Shown here: positions 52,398 through 54,000 of the stretch, in pieces
Layout: each line of letters starts with the position of its first letter
Position numbering within the stretch: the first letter of the stretch is position 1
Origin: JAGQRJ01 sp041402045
Lineage (GTDB): Bacteria > Planctomycetota > J058
NCBI GenBank assembly: GCA_041402045.1
Contig: JAWKSZ010000058.1
Coordinates: 1-54,000, forward strand
Direction: 5' to 3'
Length of the DNA stretch: 54,000 bases
Program-made: the position numbers and the translations under genes
Notes under the pieces: generated by a model
What the model was told of the DNA's origin: nothing
The model's database searches: none
What the model saw: only the letters and a program-made list of their open reading frames with translations

Positions 52398-54000
52398 ATG
52401 GACCCTTACCGCGACGACCAGCTGTTCGGCAAGATCGCCTTAAACAAGCACTATATTCGTCGTGACTTGCTGCAGCGGGCTATCCAGTACCAACGAACGC
52501 ACGAGCCGCACAAGCGCCTGGGCGAGATCCTCCTCGAGAAGCGGATCCTCACCCGCGAGCAGGTGGACGACGTCCTCGCCTACCAGAATCAGATCCGCCA
52601 GCTCACGAGTCAGACCGGGAGCCAGGTGCCGGGCTTCCCGCCGGACTCGGGGCGCATGCCCACCCAGGGCCCGCCGATCCTGATCTCGGAGACCACGTCG
52701 TCGGCGAACCTGCACGCGAGCTACCCGTCTTCGCCCCACGCCTCGCAACAGCACTTCGCCCCGCCGCACGCGTCGCAGCAGCACTTCTCGACCCCGCACT
52801 TCTCCTCGCCGCAGTATCCGCCCGCGACCAGCTGGAACAGCCCGTATGGGCCGGCGAGCTCGGAGCCCGCGGGGGTGCCTCGGGCGACGACGAAGCTCGC
52901 GGCCGCGCGCCCCGACGGGGAGGAGGCCGATCACCTCATCGGGATGCGCATCGCCGGCTGTCTGATCAACGGCAAGATCGGCCAGGGCGGCATGGGCGCG
53001 ATCTACAAGGCGCACCACGAGGCGCTGCAGAAGGAGGTCGTGGTCAAGATCCTGCCTCCCGACTCGGCGGCGAACCCACGGACCGTGGAGCGCTTCTTCC
53101 GCGAGGCCCGCGCTGCGGCCCGGCTCGAGCACCCGAACATCGTTCAGGTCCAGGACGTGGGCACCACCGATCGCGGGCTCCACTACATCGTGATGCAGTT
53201 CATCGAGGGCCAGAACCTCGAAGAGAAGATGCAAGCCGAGGGTCGCCAGGAGCCGCTGAACGCGGTGCGCATGGTGAAGCAGGTGGCCATGGGGCTGCGG
53301 GTAGCCCACGCCGCCGGCGTGATCCACCGCGACATCAAGGCCGAGAACATCCTGATCGACTCGGCGGAGACGGCCAAGGTCACCGACTTCGGCCTGGCCA
53401 AGGACCTCAACAGCGAGCTCAAGCTCACCGCCGACGGCGCCATGATCGGCACCCCGCTCTACATGGCGCCCGAGATCGGGCGCGTGAAGCAGATCGACGG
53501 GCGCGTCGACATCTACTCGCTCGGCGTGACCTTCTACTACCTGCTGACGGGGGTGCAGCCCTTCCGGGGGTTCTCTGCGCTCGAGATCCTCTCGGCGAAG
53601 GCCCACGACAAGCTCAAGCCGCCCGAGCAGTACTTCCCCGAGATCCCCACGCGCTTCCGCAACGTGCTGGGAAAGATGCTCGAGAAGGACCGCGACCAGC
53701 GCTACCCGGACATAGACCACCTGATCAACGACCTCGAGGCCCTGGAGCGCGACCTGCCCCTGGACCTCCCCGAGCCGTCGATCTGGCCTTCGTCGGGCTC
53801 CCGCGGCGCGACGGAGCGCCTCGGCGCGGAGGTGAGCGAGCAGGTTCGTCAGGGGCTGAAGGCGCCGACCAAGCGCACCTCGGGCGACCGGCGCGCGACG
53901 ACCCGGCGGCGACCCGCAGCGGACTCGGGCTCGGGGAGCGTCGTGCTGATCGCCGTCTCGAGCGTGGTCTTGCTCGCGGTGACCGCGGTCATCCTCTGGG
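52398..54000 (+). CDS. Ser/Thr protein kinase (3' end outside the window)
   Basis: The open frame from ATG 52398 runs off the window end (534 codons seen). Residues 1 to about 75 resemble the small helical domain found at the N-terminus of type II secretion/pilus ATPases (RLGEILLEKRILTREQVDDV). A low-complexity His/Ser/Gln linker contains a near-perfect repeat PHASQQHF. The kinase domain covers about 188-465: IGQGGMGAIYKAH, Lys217, H310-R-D312-IKAEN, D330-F-G, GTPLYMAPE. A membrane span begins at the window edge (SVVLIAVSSVVLLAVTAVIL), so an extracytoplasmic part is expected beyond it. All catalytic residues are canonical. Confidence 0.9.
   Translation, partial: MDPYRDDQLFGKIALNKHYIRRDLLQRAIQYQRTHEPHKRLGEILLEKRILTREQVDDVLAYQNQIRQLTSQTGSQVPGFPPDSGRMPTQGPPILISETTSSANLHASYPSSPHASQQHFAPPHASQQHFSTPHFSSPQYPPATSWNSPYGPASSEPAGVPRATTKLAAARPDGEEADHLIGMRIAGCLINGKIGQGGMGAIYKAHHEALQKEVVVKILPPDSAANPRTVERFFREARAAARLEHPNIVQVQDVGTTDRGLHYIVMQFIEGQNLEEKMQAEGRQEPLNAVRMVKQVAMGLRVAHAAGVIHRDIKAENILIDSAETAKVTDFGLAKDLNSELKLTADGAMIGTPLYMAPEIGRVKQIDGRVDIYSLGVTFYYLLTGVQPFRGFSALEILSAKAHDKLKPPEQYFPEIPTRFRNVLGKMLEKDRDQRYPDIDHLINDLEALERDLPLDLPEPSIWPSSGSRGATERLGAEVSEQVRQGLKAPTKRTSGDRRATTRRRPAADSGSGSVVLIAVSSVVLLAVTAVILW

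Overview
The window is very GC-rich and gene-dense, with many GTG starts and 4-bp GTGA or ATGA overlaps between genes. The mix of a DUF1501 protein, a CRTAC/UnbV-type FG-GAP protein, several Hanks-type Ser/Thr kinases (two fused to AAA ATPase and TPR modules), HD-GYP signalling and a large pentapeptide-rich type VI secretion (T6SS) cargo cluster points to a high-GC Planctomycetota lineage. Myxococcota is the main alternative. No rRNA, tRNA, CRISPR array, transposase or integrase was seen.

Layout. 1-4608 (+): rod-shape/elongasome operon mreC (5' end outside the window), mreD, mrdA (PBP2), rodA, all coupled by overlapping GTGA. 4612-7329: a YceK/YidQ-like lipoprotein (-), a small membrane protein (+), a 258-bp gap with two large imperfect hairpins, and an SGNH hydrolase (-). 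7426-9831: Ser/Thr kinase with a TPR tail (+). 9832-11814: a hypothetical protein (-) and a DUF1501 gene (+) split by two single-base deletions. 11777-16925 (-): Tat-exported molybdopterin oxidoreductase, VOC protein, and a SulP transporter carrying a PTS-EIIA-like tail. 16965-20796 (-): a TPR-type (lipo)protein and a secreted TPR/FG-GAP/UnbV protein. 20797-21245: non-coding, with repeats built on a GAGCTC core.

21246-32651 (-) is the most interesting region: a tightly overlapping T6SS cargo operon. In transcription order it encodes a PAAR-like/PDZ/S41-protease fusion, VgrG with a long C-terminal extension, DUF2169 plus pentapeptide repeats, a second pentapeptide protein, DUF3540 (shattered by indels), a trypsin-fold protein lacking catalytic Asp and Ser motifs, and an unknown protein. 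No T6SS sheath or membrane genes lie in the window.

33125-40640: two carboxypeptidase-regulatory-like surface proteins, a hypothetical protein paralogous to the one at 9832-10482, an endonuclease III with an atypical Fe-S motif, and 2-oxoglutarate dehydrogenase E1. 40643-49747 (-): two tandem kinase/AAA/TPR giants followed by a serine hydrolase broken by several indels. 49926-54000 (+): a tail-anchored kinase, an HD-GYP phosphodiesterase, and another kinase running off the window end. Three genes contain clusters of mostly single-base losses in G/C runs while their neighbours are clean; this looks more like local sequence error than decay, but cannot be settled here.
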